64,000 nt of DNA from Rhizobium sp. Q54 (GTDB lineage Bacteria; Pseudomonadota; Alphaproteobacteria; Rhizobiales; Xanthobacteraceae). The notes beneath the pieces are model-generated. The model was not told where the DNA came from. It did no database searches and saw only the letters and a list, made by a program, of their open reading frames with translations. How positions within the stretch are numbered: position 1 is the stretch's first letter; every line of letters starts with the position of its first letter. Location of the stretch: NCBI GenBank assembly GCA_945861265.1, contig CAMAUC010000006.1, positions 26,719 to 90,718 of the forward strand, written 5' to 3'. This document shows positions 1 to 8,136 of the stretch, in pieces. Made by a program: the position numbers and the translations under genes.

Positions 1-108
1 ATCCGCACGGAAATCTGGCGCGATGCCGGTGTTGTAAGCTTCCGTGCCCGTGTTAAGGAACGCGACGTCGTGGCGCTCAATCATGGCCGCGCCGAAATTG
101 CCGGGTAA
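1..108 (+). CDS. MaoC-like acyl-CoA dehydratase, C-terminal fragment
   Basis: The window opens inside a coding frame that reads 35 codons and stops with TAA at 106-108. The tail contains FRARVKERDVVALNHG, which resembles the last strands of the hotdog fold of MaoC-like (R)-enoyl-CoA hydratases. These enzymes hydrate enoyl-CoA thioesters. The next gene, an acyl-CoA dehydrogenase, starts only 5 nt after the stop, and a CaiB CoA-transferase follows, so dehydratase, dehydrogenase and CoA-transferase look like one catabolic operon. The catalytic Asp/His of the family lie upstream of the window, so assignment rests on about 30 residues plus context. Confidence 0.6.
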   Translation: MRTEIWRDAGVVSFRARVKERDVVALNHGRAEIAG

Positions 109-113
109 AGACG

Positions 114-1283
114 ATGAGCAAAAGCACCGACCGCGACGACTATGCCGACATCCGCGAATCCGTGCGCGCTTTATGCGCGCGGTTTCCCAGCGAATACTGG
201 CGCGCGCTCGACCGCGAGCGCGCCTATCCGACCGCCTTTGTCGCGGCGCTGACCGAGGCCGGCTATCTCGCCGCCTTGATCCCCGAAGAATACGGCGGCA
301 GCGGGCTCACTGTCGGCGCCGCCGCGGCGATCATGGAAGAGGTGCATGCGACCGGATGCAACGGCGCCGCCTGCCACGCCCAGATGTACACGATGGGCAC
401 AATTCTGCGGCACGGTTCGCCGGCGCAGAAGCAGGCTTACCTGCCGGGCATCGCCAGCGGTGAATTGCGGCTGCAGGCCTTCGGCGTCACCGAGCCGACT
501 TCGGGCACCGATACATTATCGCTACGCACGACGGCGCGGCGCGACGGCGACGCTTACGTTATCAACGGCCAGAAGATCTGGACGTCGCGGGCCGAACACT
601 CCGACCTGATGCTGCTGCTGGCGCGCACCACGCCGAAGGAGCAGGCGGTCAAGCGCACCGACGGACTATCGGTGTTTCTGGTCGACATGCGCGAGGCGCT
701 GGCGAGCAAGAGCCTCACCATCAAGCCGATCCGCACCATGATGAACCACGCCACCACCGAAGTGTTCTTCGACGACTTGCGCGTGCCGGCGGCGAACCTG
801 GTCGGCGAGGAAGGCAAGGGCTTCCGCTACATTCTCGCCGGTATGAACACCGAACGCATTCTCATCGCCGCTGAATGCATCGGCGACGCCAAATGGTTCA
901 TCGAGAAGGCCACAGCTTACGCCAAGGGCCGCGAATTGTTCGGCCGCCCGATCGGGCAGAATCAGGGCGTACAGTTTCCGATCGCGCGCGCCTATGCGCA
1001 GATGCGCGCCGCTGAATTGATGGTGCACGAGGCTTGCCGCAAATATGAAGCCGGCGGCGACATTGGCGCCGAGGCTAATATGGCGAAGCTTCTCGCCGCT
1101 GACGCCTCCTGGGCCGCCGCCGACATGTGCGTGCAGACGCATGGCGGCTTCGGCTTCGCCGAGGAATACGATGTCGAACGCAAATTCCGCGAGACGCGGC
1201 TCTACCAGGTGGCGCCGATCTCGACCAATCTGATCCTGTCTTATCTCGCCGAGCACGTGCTCGGCCTGCCGCGGTCGTATTGA
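114..1283 (+). CDS. acyl-CoA dehydrogenase
   Basis: A 389-residue acyl-CoA dehydrogenase, the normal length for this FAD enzyme, which makes the alpha,beta double bond of an acyl-CoA and passes electrons to ETF. Visible blocks are the N-terminal helical domain (to about residue 115), the FAD-binding signature AFGVTEPTSGTDT at 122-134, and the C-terminal helical domain with GRELFGRPIGQNQGVQ and HGGFGFAEEYDVERKFRE. The start ATG lies 5 nt after the preceding dehydratase stop and the CoA-transferase ATG follows 1 nt after the TGA, so the three genes are one operon. The set suggests activation, oxidation and hydration of a short or branched carboxylic acid; the substrate cannot be read from sequence. 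Confidence 0.93.
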   Translation: MSKSTDRDDYADIRESVRALCARFPSEYWRALDRERAYPTAFVAALTEAGYLAALIPEEYGGSGLTVGAAAAIMEEVHATGCNGAACHAQMYTMGTILRHGSPAQKQAYLPGIASGELRLQAFGVTEPTSGTDTLSLRTTARRDGDAYVINGQKIWTSRAEHSDLMLLLARTTPKEQAVKRTDGLSVFLVDMREALASKSLTIKPIRTMMNHATTEVFFDDLRVPAANLVGEEGKGFRYILAGMNTERILIAAECIGDAKWFIEKATAYAKGRELFGRPIGQNQGVQFPIARAYAQMRAAELMVHEACRKYEAGGDIGAEANMAKLLAADASWAAADMCVQTHGGFGFAEEYDVERKFRETRLYQVAPISTNLILSYLAEHVLGLPRSY

Positions 1284-1284
1284 A

Positions 1285-2412
1285 ATGTCTTTGCCGCTCG
1301 AAGGCCTCCTTGTCGTCTCGGTCGAGCAGGCCGTCGCCGCGCCGCAATGCACTTGCCGGCTTGCCGACGCCGGCGCGCGAGTCATCAAGGTCGAGCGACC
1401 GGAAGGCGATTTCGCCCGGCATTACGATTACATCGTACATGGCGAGAGCGCGCATCTGGTCTGGCTTAATCGCGGCAAGGAGTCCGTTGTCCTCGATCTC
1501 ACCAAAGGCGACGACAAGGCTCTGCTGGAGGCTATGCTCGCCAAGGCCGACGTGTTCGTGCAGAACCTCAAGCCCGGTGCGCTCGGCAAACTCGGCTTTT
1601 CGTTCGAGCGGTTGCGCAAGGACTATCCGAAGCTGATCTGCGCCTCGATCTCCGGCTACGGCGAGAGCGGACCGTTCGCGCAACGCAAGGCCTACGATCT
1701 CTTGATCCAGGCCGAGTCGGGTCTGTCGTCCGTCACTGGCGGGCCGGAAGCGCCGGCGCGCGTCGGTGTCTCGGTCGTCGATATCGCCGCGGGTTTGAGT
1801 GCCTACGAGGCTATCCTCGAGGCGATCATTCGCTGTTCGCGCACCGGCGAAGGCGCGACCATTTCGATTTCCATGTTCGACGCCATGGCGGAATGGATGA
1901 CCATCCCGCTGCTCAATCAGGAATGGGGCAACCCGTTCAAGCGCGTCGGCCTCGCGCACCCGACCATCGCGCCGTACGGCGTGTTCAAGACGCGCGACGG
2001 CGCCGACATCCTGATCTCGATCCAGAACGACCGCGAGTGGCGTGTGCTTGCCGACAAAGTACTCGGCAATGCCGCACTTGGCGCCGATGAGCGTTTCGCC
2101 ACCAATCCGCAACGTCAGGCCAACCGCGCGCAGACTGACGGCGAAGTGGCAAAGGTTTTTGCCGAACAAGATGTCGAGCCGCTGATGCAGAAGCTCGCCA
2201 GCGCCGACATTGCCTTCGCCCGCGTCAACGATTCTGCTTTGCTGGCAACGCACCCGCACTTGAGGCGGATCACCGTCGATACCCCAAGCGGGCCGGCGAG
2301 CACGCCGGCGCCGTCCGCGCAATTCGTCGGCGAACCGCGCTATTACGGCGCAGTTCCAGCGCTCGGCGCGCAGACAGCCGCGATCAAGGCCGAGTTCGCG
2401 CCGAAGCGCTAG
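1285..2412 (+). CDS. CaiB/BaiF (family III) CoA-transferase
   Basis: A 375-residue family III CoA-transferase, which moves CoA between carboxylic acids through an aspartyl-CoA thioester. The N-terminal Rossmann part contains LADAGARVIKVERPEGD (27-43) and LNRGKESVVLDL, both typical, and the likely nucleophile is Asp166 in SVVDIAAG, matching Asp169 of formyl-CoA transferase. It starts 1 nt after the acyl-CoA dehydrogenase stop and probably activates the acid that the dehydrogenase then oxidises. Its 3' end overlaps the stop codon of the convergent efflux gene by 4 nt. Family is certain; the acid pair (formate, succinate, mesaconate or other) is not predictable. Confidence 0.92.
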   Translation: MSLPLEGLLVVSVEQAVAAPQCTCRLADAGARVIKVERPEGDFARHYDYIVHGESAHLVWLNRGKESVVLDLTKGDDKALLEAMLAKADVFVQNLKPGALGKLGFSFERLRKDYPKLICASISGYGESGPFAQRKAYDLLIQAESGLSSVTGGPEAPARVGVSVVDIAAGLSAYEAILEAIIRCSRTGEGATISISMFDAMAEWMTIPLLNQEWGNPFKRVGLAHPTIAPYGVFKTRDGADILISIQNDREWRVLADKVLGNAALGADERFATNPQRQANRAQTDGEVAKVFAEQDVEPLMQKLASADIAFARVNDSALLATHPHLRRITVDTPSGPASTPAPSAQFVGEPRYYGAVPALGAQTAAIKAEFAPKR

Positions 2413-3968
2413 TCCATCGCGTGGATGACTTCTTCTTGCTTGCCCGAAGCGGCCGCCGCCGGCGACTTCGTCGTGCCGATCAGCATCACCAGCGGCACCA
2501 TCAGCAATGTCAAAACCATCAGGAGCTTGAAGTCGTTGAGATAGGCAATCAGTGCCGCCTGCTGCGTGATGATGCCGTCGAGCATGGCCTTGCCGGCGTC
2601 GGTCGCCATATTTAGATTCGTCGCGACGTCCTGCATCTGCAGCGCATTGTTGAACGGCGTCACCGCCGCGCCGATGGTTTCGTGCATGATCGTCGTCTTG
2701 CTGGTAAGGTTGGCGATCATCATCGAAATGCCGATCGACGAGCCGATATTGCGCAGCAGTGTCGTCATCGACGTCGCGCCGTTGCGCAACGTACCGGGCA
2801 AGGTGGTGAAGGCGACCGAGGTCACGGGAACGAACAGCAGGCCGAGGCCGATGCCTTGCGCCACGCTGGTGACGACGATGGTCGTCTGCTGCACGTCGAG
2901 CGACCAGCCGGTCATTTCGTACAAAGTCGCGGCGGTGATCAAAAGCCCGCCGAGGATTAAATAGCGTGGCTCGATCATCCGCATCAAACGCGGCGCCGCC
3001 ATCATCGTCAGCAACGTGCCGACGCCGCGCGTGCCGAGCAGGAAGCCGGCGGTCTGGATCGGATAGCCGAGCAGGTTCTGCATGAACGGCGTCACCAGTG
3101 CCATGGTGCCGAACAGCACCACGCCGATCACCAGCATGAACACGCAACCGCTGACGAAATTGCGGTCCTTGAACATTTCGAAGTTGACGAAAGGCTGTCG
3201 CGTCGTCAACGAATGGGCGAAGAAATAATAAAAGCCGGCGGCCGAGACGATGGCCTCGACCCATATCTCGCGGGCGCCGAACCAGCCGACCTGTTCGCCG
3301 CGATCGAGCATCAATTGCAACGAGCCGATGCCGATGGCCAGCGCGATAAAGCCGAACCAGTCGAAGATCAGATGCTCCTGCTTCTTGGTCTCTTCCATGA
3401 ACAGCATCATGCCGGCGACGGTGAGAACGCCGATCGGCAGGTTGATCAGGAAGACCCAGTGCCAGGAATAGTTGTCGGTGAGCCAGGCCCCCAACGTTGG
3501 CCCCATGATCGGGCCGAGCATCACGCCCATGCCCCAGATCGCCATCGCCTTGGCGCGCTCTTGCAGCGAATAGGAATCCAGCATCACCGATTGCGACAGC
3601 GGCACCAGTGCCGCGCCGGCCATGCCTTGCAGCAGGCGAAACAGCACCATCTGCTCAATATTCTGCGCCAGCGCGCAGAGCAGCGACGCGGCGGTGAATC
3701 CGGCGACGCAGATGATGAACAGCTTCTTGCGGCCGAAACGGTCGGCCAGCCAGCCGATCGGCGCGGTCATGATCGCGGCGGCGACGATATAGGACGTCAG
3801 CACCCAGTTGATCTGGTCGAGCGAAGCCGATAGCGAGCCCTGCATATAAGGCAGCGCGACGTTGGCGATTGTTGTATCCAGCGCCTGCATGATGGTCGCG
3901 GTCATCGCGCAGACCGTGATCAGCATGCGGCGCGAGGTCGGCGCCATCGTTGCGCCGGCGGTGCTCAT
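2409..3968 (-). CDS. emrB: MFS multidrug efflux permease, EmrB/QacA (DHA2) family
   Basis: A 519-residue drug:H+ antiporter of the 14-TM DHA2 family. It shows motif A in the first cytoplasmic loop (LADRFGRKK) and motif C in TM5 (GPIMGPTLGAW). Length and the alternating hydrophobic segments fit EmrB. Its ATG overlaps the stop of the HlyD-type adaptor gene by 4 nt (ATGA), which itself overlaps a marR gene, so the operon is marR-emrA-emrB. With an outer-membrane TolC-like channel encoded elsewhere the pair would expel lipophilic drugs or weak acids. It ends convergently with the CaiB gene, overlapping by 4 nt, with no terminator visible between. Confidence 0.93.
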   Translation of the reverse strand: MSTAGATMAPTSRRMLITVCAMTATIMQALDTTIANVALPYMQGSLSASLDQINWVLTSYIVAAAIMTAPIGWLADRFGRKKLFIICVAGFTAASLLCALAQNIEQMVLFRLLQGMAGAALVPLSQSVMLDSYSLQERAKAMAIWGMGVMLGPIMGPTLGAWLTDNYSWHWVFLINLPIGVLTVAGMMLFMEETKKQEHLIFDWFGFIALAIGIGSLQLMLDRGEQVGWFGAREIWVEAIVSAAGFYYFFAHSLTTRQPFVNFEMFKDRNFVSGCVFMLVIGVVLFGTMALVTPFMQNLLGYPIQTAGFLLGTRGVGTLLTMMAAPRLMRMIEPRYLILGGLLITAATLYEMTGWSLDVQQTTIVVTSVAQGIGLGLLFVPVTSVAFTTLPGTLRNGATSMTTLLRNIGSSIGISMMIANLTSKTTIMHETIGAAVTPFNNALQMQDVATNLNMATDAGKAMLDGIITQQAALIAYLNDFKLLMVLTLLMVPLVMLIGTTKSPAAAASGKQEEVIHAMD

Positions 3969-5101
3969 TTCGCCAGTTCTTTCGACATGAACGGAATGCG
4001 GCTGTGGCCGGTGTCGATCTCGACATTGACGCTCATGCCGGTGCGCAGAAGATGCGTATCCTCATCCTTGTCGAAAGCGATGCGGACCGGCACGCGCTGC
4101 ACCACCTTGACCCAGTTGCCGCTGGCGTTCTGCGCCGGCAGGATCGAGAACTGCGAACCGGTGCCGGGACTGACAGCCACAACGGTGCCCTTGAAGGTGT
4201 GGTCGGGAAACGAATCGACGTCGAGCGTCGCCTTCTGGCCGATGCGCAGATAGGTGATGTCGGTTTCCTTCGGGTTGGCGTCGACCCAAGGGCTGCTGTC
4301 GTCGATGACGCTGAGAATTGGCCCGCCGGCGGCGACGAAGCGGCCGAGCTGGATATTGTCGACCTGTGTCGCGGTGCCGGTAATCGGCGCGCGCAACACG
4401 GTGTGTTCGACATCGCGCTGAGCAATGTCGAGCGCCGCCTTGGCCTGCGCATATTCCGGGAATTTTTCCAGCGGAAGGTTCGAATCGCCGAGCAACTGGT
4501 TGAGCGCGTCGTCGCGCTGCTGGCTGGAATACTGCGCCTGCAACTGCGCCGTGACCAAAGTGCCGGTCGCGGTATCGACATCGGCCTGCGAGCCGGCCTG
4601 CGTCGACATCAGTTTGCTCTTGCGATCGACGTCGCGCTGCTTCAGGTCGACGTTCTTCTGGGCCAGCTCGGCGAGTGTGCCGAGCGACGTCAGGTTGCTC
4701 TTGATCTTGGCGTAGTTGCTGCGCGCGGTATTCAACTTGGCTTGCGCCGACGCCAGCGCCAATTGAAACGGTTCCGCATCGAGCGACAACAGCTCATCGC
4801 CGGCCTTGACGTGCTGGCCCTCGCGCACGGCGACACGGATGACCTTGCCGGAAATGTCCGGCGTGATCAGCACTTTCTGCGCGCCGACATAGGCATTGTC
4901 GGTCGAGATGTAGCGCCCGCCGGTCAGATAAATGCCGAGCCCTATCACCACCGCCAGCGATGGCAGCGCCACCAGCAGGATCATGCGCAGTTGCGCGCGG
5001 CCGGACGCGGGCGCGCGCCGGGCCGCCGGCGCTTCGGTGACTGCCTCGGGCGACGCTTTCGATTCCGGCGCCGGAACGACTTTCAGGACTTTATCACTCA
5101 T
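3965..5101 (-). CDS. emrA: HlyD-family membrane fusion protein, EmrA-like
   Basis: A 378-residue periplasmic adaptor for the downstream EmrB pump. It has a short cytoplasmic tail, one TM segment near residues 35-55, the half-lipoyl motif (ISTDNAYVGAQKVLITPDIS, then VREGQHVKAGDELLSLD), a long alpha-helical hairpin, and the second lipoyl/beta-barrel half (VLRAPITGTATQ, then SVIDDSSPWVDANPKETD). The frame is open farther upstream, but the ATG at 5101 is chosen because it overlaps the marR stop by 4 nt (ATGA) and gives the usual EmrA length with the TM segment correctly near the N terminus. Confidence 0.93.
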   Translation of the reverse strand: MSDKVLKVVPAPESKASPEAVTEAPAARRAPASGRAQLRMILLVALPSLAVVIGLGIYLTGGRYISTDNAYVGAQKVLITPDISGKVIRVAVREGQHVKAGDELLSLDAEPFQLALASAQAKLNTARSNYAKIKSNLTSLGTLAELAQKNVDLKQRDVDRKSKLMSTQAGSQADVDTATGTLVTAQLQAQYSSQQRDDALNQLLGDSNLPLEKFPEYAQAKAALDIAQRDVEHTVLRAPITGTATQVDNIQLGRFVAAGGPILSVIDDSSPWVDANPKETDITYLRIGQKATLDVDSFPDHTFKGTVVAVSPGTGSQFSILPAQNASGNWVKVVQRVPVRIAFDKDEDTHLLRTGMSVNVEIDTGHSRIPFMSKELAK

Positions 5102-5583
5102 GAGGCCAGCACATTGGTTTGCGATAGGGATTGGTTGGCGTTGCGGCCGATCGCGGCGCGCAGATTGTCCTTGATCAGGCCGAGATCGCTCAACATGCGT
5201 TCGACGGTCTTGGTATCGAGCCCGTCGAGCACGGTCGTCATCATGTCGGTGCCAAGGGCGGCGAGCTGTTCCAGCAGCGGCCGCGCCGCCGGCTTCAGAT
5301 ACAAGCGATTGGCGCGACGATCGTTCGGATCGGCGCGGCGTTCGATCAGGCCGTTTTCGGCCAGCCGGTCGAGCAAACGGGTCAGCGAGATCGGCTGCAT
5401 ATCGAGAATGTCGGCGAGTTCGGATTGCTTGAGGCCCTCGGTGCGGTCGATCCGTATCAGTACGGCCCACTGCGCCCGCGAGATGCCGAATTGACGCGCG
5501 CGCTGATCGGCATAGGTCCGCAGCATCCTGGCTACGTCCATGATTTGAAAGGCTATTTCGCGCTTGGCGGGGAGTTTCGACAT
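5098..5583 (-). CDS. MarR-family transcriptional regulator of the efflux operon
   Basis: A 161-residue MarR-type winged-helix dimer. The recognition helix region reads LADILDMQPISLTRLLDRLA and is followed by the beta wing with the family signature RRADPNDRRANRLYL. It is the first gene of marR-emrA-emrB, joined by ATGA overlaps, so it most likely represses its own operon and is released by a small phenolic or drug ligand. A near-perfect 26-bp palindrome lies 22 nt upstream of its start codon and is the obvious operator. The 3' genes confirm the efflux role; the ligand is unknown. Confidence 0.93.
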   Translation of the reverse strand: MSKLPAKREIAFQIMDVARMLRTYADQRARQFGISRAQWAVLIRIDRTEGLKQSELADILDMQPISLTRLLDRLAENGLIERRADPNDRRANRLYLKPAARPLLEQLAALGTDMMTTVLDGLDTKTVERMLSDLGLIKDNLRAAIGRNANQSLSQTNVLAS

Positions 5584-5605
5584 CGGGCAATCCGTTGAAA
5601 GTATC

Positions 5606-5631
5606 TATATTGTAAGGACCCTTATAATATA
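5606..5631. promoter_or_regulatory. 26-bp palindrome, probable MarR operator
   Basis: Two 12-nt arms, TATATTGTAAGG and CCTTATAATATA, flank a central AC and pair at 11 of 12 positions (the mismatch is 5612/5625). The element is strikingly AT-rich in a GC-rich genome and sits between the marR start (5583) and the divergent dehydrogenase gene (5730). MarR dimers characteristically bind palindromes of about this size overlapping the promoter of their own gene. Confidence 0.75.
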
Positions 5632-5729
5632 ATCAAGAGCCTTTCTCCCGGTCGCACAAAGGTGACGGCGCGTGCCGCATCGGGCAATGTCGCCGCCGGA
5701 AAAAACCTCAACGGGACGGAAACGCGACA

Positions 5730-6617
5730 ATGCAAATTGGCTTCATCGGTCTGGGCAAAATGGGGCATCCGATGGCGCGGCGCCTGATCGAGGCCGGCCA
5801 TACGCTGGTTGTTTTCGACACGCGCGGCGACGCGACCGCGCCATTGGTGGCGCTCGGCGCCCAACTGGCGTCGTCGCCGCGCGATGTCGCCGACCGCGTC
5901 GAGACAGTGATGGCGAGTTTGCCGGAGCCGCATATCGTCGCCAGCGTGGCGACGGGAGACAGCGGCGTCATTAACGGCAAACGCATCAAGCGCTTCGTCG
6001 ATCTGTCGACCACCGGCTCGCGCGCCGCCGCCGATATTGCCGCGCAGCTTGCCAAAAAGGACATCGCGCAAATCGATTCGCCGGTGTCCGGCGGCGTCGC
6101 CGGCGCGGTGAAGGGCACCTTGGCGGTGATGGTGTCGGGGCCGCAAGCCGATATCGACGTCGTCAAGGATGCGCTCGGCGTCTTTGGCACTGTGTTCGTC
6201 ATCGGCAATCAGCCCGGCATGGCGCAGACGATGAAGCTCGCCAATAATTTCCTGTCGGCGACCGCGATGGCGGCGACGTCGGAAGCGGTAGTGATGGGCG
6301 TGAAAGCGGGACTCGATCCGGCGATCATGATCGACGTCATCAATGCAGGCTCGGGCCGCAATACCGCCTCGACCGGCAAGTTTCCAAACGCTATTCTGCC
6401 GCGCACATTCGACGCCGGCTTTGCCACCGCGCTGATGCTCAAGGATGTGCGGCTGTGTCTGGCCGAAGCCAAGGCTGCCGGCGTGCCGACCGACATGATG
6501 GGCATGGTCGCCTCGCTGTGGGAACGCGTCGCCAGCGAGATCGGCGCCGACAAGGACTTCACCACTATCATCCAGCCGGTCGAGCGGCGCGCCGGCGTCA
6601 TCGTCGGCAAAGTCTAA
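5730..6617 (+). CDS. NAD(P)-dependent 3-hydroxyisobutyrate dehydrogenase-family enzyme
   Basis: A 295-residue beta-hydroxyacid dehydrogenase (3-hydroxyisobutyrate, tartronate-semialdehyde or glyoxylate/succinic-semialdehyde reductase family). It begins with the Rossmann motif GFIGLGKMG (4-12), carries the substrate-binding block DSPVSGGVAGAVKGTLAVMV and the catalytic-lysine block KLANNF, all in family order and at normal length. A metallo-hydrolase gene follows 20 nt downstream, probably in the same transcript, suggesting joint handling of a lactone or hydroxy acid. It is divergent from marR and may share the regulatory region with the palindrome at 5606-5631. Exact substrate uncertain. Confidence 0.9.
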   Translation: MQIGFIGLGKMGHPMARRLIEAGHTLVVFDTRGDATAPLVALGAQLASSPRDVADRVETVMASLPEPHIVASVATGDSGVINGKRIKRFVDLSTTGSRAAADIAAQLAKKDIAQIDSPVSGGVAGAVKGTLAVMVSGPQADIDVVKDALGVFGTVFVIGNQPGMAQTMKLANNFLSATAMAATSEAVVMGVKAGLDPAIMIDVINAGSGRNTASTGKFPNAILPRTFDAGFATALMLKDVRLCLAEAKAAGVPTDMMGMVASLWERVASEIGADKDFTTIIQPVERRAGVIVGKV

Positions 6618-6637
6618 GCATTGGCGAGGGCATAATC

Positions 6638-7435
6638 ATGAGCGACGACATTCACGAAGTCTTTGCCGTCAAATATGCCGAACACGCACGCAAGCGTTCG
6701 GAAAACTATGTGTTCGGCGATCCGCACGACGAGATGACGTCGATTGCCTATTACGTCTGGGTGATCAAGGGACCATCCGGCACATTCGTCGTCGATACCG
6801 GTTTTGACGAAGCCGCTGCCAAAGAGCGAGGCCGCAAGATCATCAAGCCGGTCGGCGAGGGCCTGATGGCGCTCGGCATCCAGCCCGACAAGGTCGAGCA
6901 CGTCATCGCCACGCACATGCACTGGGATCACGCCGGCAATTACGACCTGTTCCCGAACGCGCGCTACCACATCCAGGACGAGGAGATGGCTTACGCCACC
7001 GGCCGCTGCATGTGCCACAAGATGCTGCGCATCCCGTTCAGCGAGAGCGACGTGCAGGCGATGGTCAAAAAGGTATTCGCCTATCGCTGCGAATTCCATG
7101 ACGGCGCCGACGAACTGGCGCCGGGCATTACCGTGCACAAGATCGGCGGCCACTCCAAGGGCCTGCAATGCGTACGGGTCAAAACCAAACGCGGCTATGT
7201 CGTCGTTGCCTCCGACTGCTGTCATCTCTATTCGCACATGGACGAAGGCCGCGTCTTCCCGATTACCTATTCGATCGGCGATACGCTGGAGGGCTACCGG
7301 ACCTTGTTGAAGCTCGCTACGTCCCGGCACCACTTCGTGCCGGGCCACGATCCGGAGGTGATGAATCTTTATCCCGCCGCGGCGCCGGGGCTTGAAGGTT
7401 GGATCGCGCGGCTGGATGTCGCGCCGAAGGTTTAA
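6638..7435 (+). CDS. metallo-beta-lactamase-fold hydrolase, N-acyl homoserine lactonase-like
   Basis: A 265-residue MBL-fold protein with the dinuclear metal motif H93-x-H95-x-D97-H98 (THMHWDHAG), a later metal ligand His in GGHSKGLQ, Asp in VASDCCH, and a terminal His in FVPGHDP. This arrangement and the N-terminal YYVWVIKGP strand resemble AHL lactonases and related lactone hydrolases (AttM/AiiA group). The ATG at 6638 is preceded by GCGAGGG 7 nt upstream; the frame is open farther upstream, but that part overlaps the previous gene. Quorum quenching is one possibility, but pairing with a hydroxyacid dehydrogenase equally suggests catabolism of a lactone. Confidence 0.85.
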   Translation: MSDDIHEVFAVKYAEHARKRSENYVFGDPHDEMTSIAYYVWVIKGPSGTFVVDTGFDEAAAKERGRKIIKPVGEGLMALGIQPDKVEHVIATHMHWDHAGNYDLFPNARYHIQDEEMAYATGRCMCHKMLRIPFSESDVQAMVKKVFAYRCEFHDGADELAPGITVHKIGGHSKGLQCVRVKTKRGYVVVASDCCHLYSHMDEGRVFPITYSIGDTLEGYRTLLKLATSRHHFVPGHDPEVMNLYPAAAPGLEGWIARLDVAPKV

Positions 7436-7438
7436 CCT

Positions 7439-7556
7439 GTCCCGGGCGCAGCGCAGCACGAAGTGGTGCGCTGCAGAACCGGGACCGTCGTGCATTGTTG
7501 GGTGGAAAGGTCCCGGATCTGCGGCGCAGCGTTTCACGCCGCACCGCGTCCGGGAC
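7439..7556. repeat. double-hairpin intergenic repeat
   Basis: Two hairpins sit back to back between convergent genes. The first (7439-7485) has outer arms GTCCCGG/CCGGGAC and inner arms around GCAGCGCAGCAC; the second (7510-7556) has outer arms GTCCCGGA/TCCGGGAC with GCGGCG/CGCCGC inside. Both ends read as variants of one short unit (GTCCCGG...CGCAGC). From memory such units recur between genes in Bradyrhizobium relatives; this was not checked. It may also serve as a bidirectional transcription terminator. Confidence 0.65.
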
Positions 7557-7563
7557 ACTGAAG

Positions 7564-8124
7564 CTACACCAACCCCAACTCGCCAAACGCATTCTTGTGG
7601 TGTTCGGCGCTCTCAGCCGAGAAACAGCAGAAGATGACGCGCGACAGAACCGGCGAAGCGCCGCGCGAGAGGCCCGCCAGTTCCGACGCCACGGTGCCGA
7701 CGGCGATGCGCGCGGCAAGGTCGGCGGGAAAGCGATAAATGCCGGTCGAGATCGCCGGAAAGGCCAGCGACGGCAAGCCGTGCTGTGCGGCGAGTGTTAG
7801 CGCGGTGCGGTAGCAACTGGCGAGCAGCGCCTGCTCGTCGGCGATGCCGCCCATCCACACCGGCCCGACCGCGTGAATGATCGCTTGCGCTTTCAGATCA
7901 TAGCCGTGCGTGATCTTGGCATCGCCGGTATCGCAGCCGCCGAGCGCGCGGCATTCCTCGAGCAATTGCGGGCCGGCGGCGCGATGAATGGCGCCATCGA
8001 CACCGCCGCCACCCAGGAGCGATGAATTCGCCGCGTTCACGATCGCTGCGACGTCCAGCGTGGTGATGTCGGCGATTTCGATTTCCAGCCGGGCGCGGCC
8101 GATTTCGGCGAACAGTTCGGTCAT
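7564..8124 (-). CDS. macro-domain protein, O-acetyl-ADP-ribose deacetylase-like
   Basis: A 186-residue single macro domain of the YmdB/MacroD type, which hydrolyses O-acetyl-ADP-ribose or removes ADP-ribose from proteins. Diagnostic blocks are [20 protein letters not shown] followed by [14 protein letters not shown] (ADP-ribose-binding loop 1), then IHAVGPVW, and [12 protein letters not shown] (loop 2). The catalytic Asp/Asn elements of MacroD enzymes are present. It is the third gene of a minus-strand operon after 3-hydroxybutyrate dehydrogenase and a patatin, with a 12-nt gap. No ADP-ribosyltransferase or sirtuin partner is nearby, so the link is metabolic (acetyl-ADP-ribose) or incidental. 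Confidence 0.9.
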   Translation of the reverse strand: MTELFAEIGRARLEIEIADITTLDVAAIVNAANSSLLGGGGVDGAIHRAAGPQLLEECRALGGCDTGDAKITHGYDLKAQAIIHAVGPVWMGGIADEQALLASCYRTALTLAAQHGLPSLAFPAISTGIYRFPADLAARIAVGTVASELAGLSRGASPVLSRVIFCCFSAESAEHHKNAFGELGLV

Positions 8125-8136
8125 GGGGTTACTTTA

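Noticed and set aside
1075..3264. Long open frame on the minus strand (about 729 codons) covering part of the acyl-CoA dehydrogenase, CaiB and EmrB genes.
   Set aside because: It runs antisense to one pair of clear genes and out of frame with a third, is rich in Arg, Asp and His as shadow frames of GC-rich genes are, and shows no domain.
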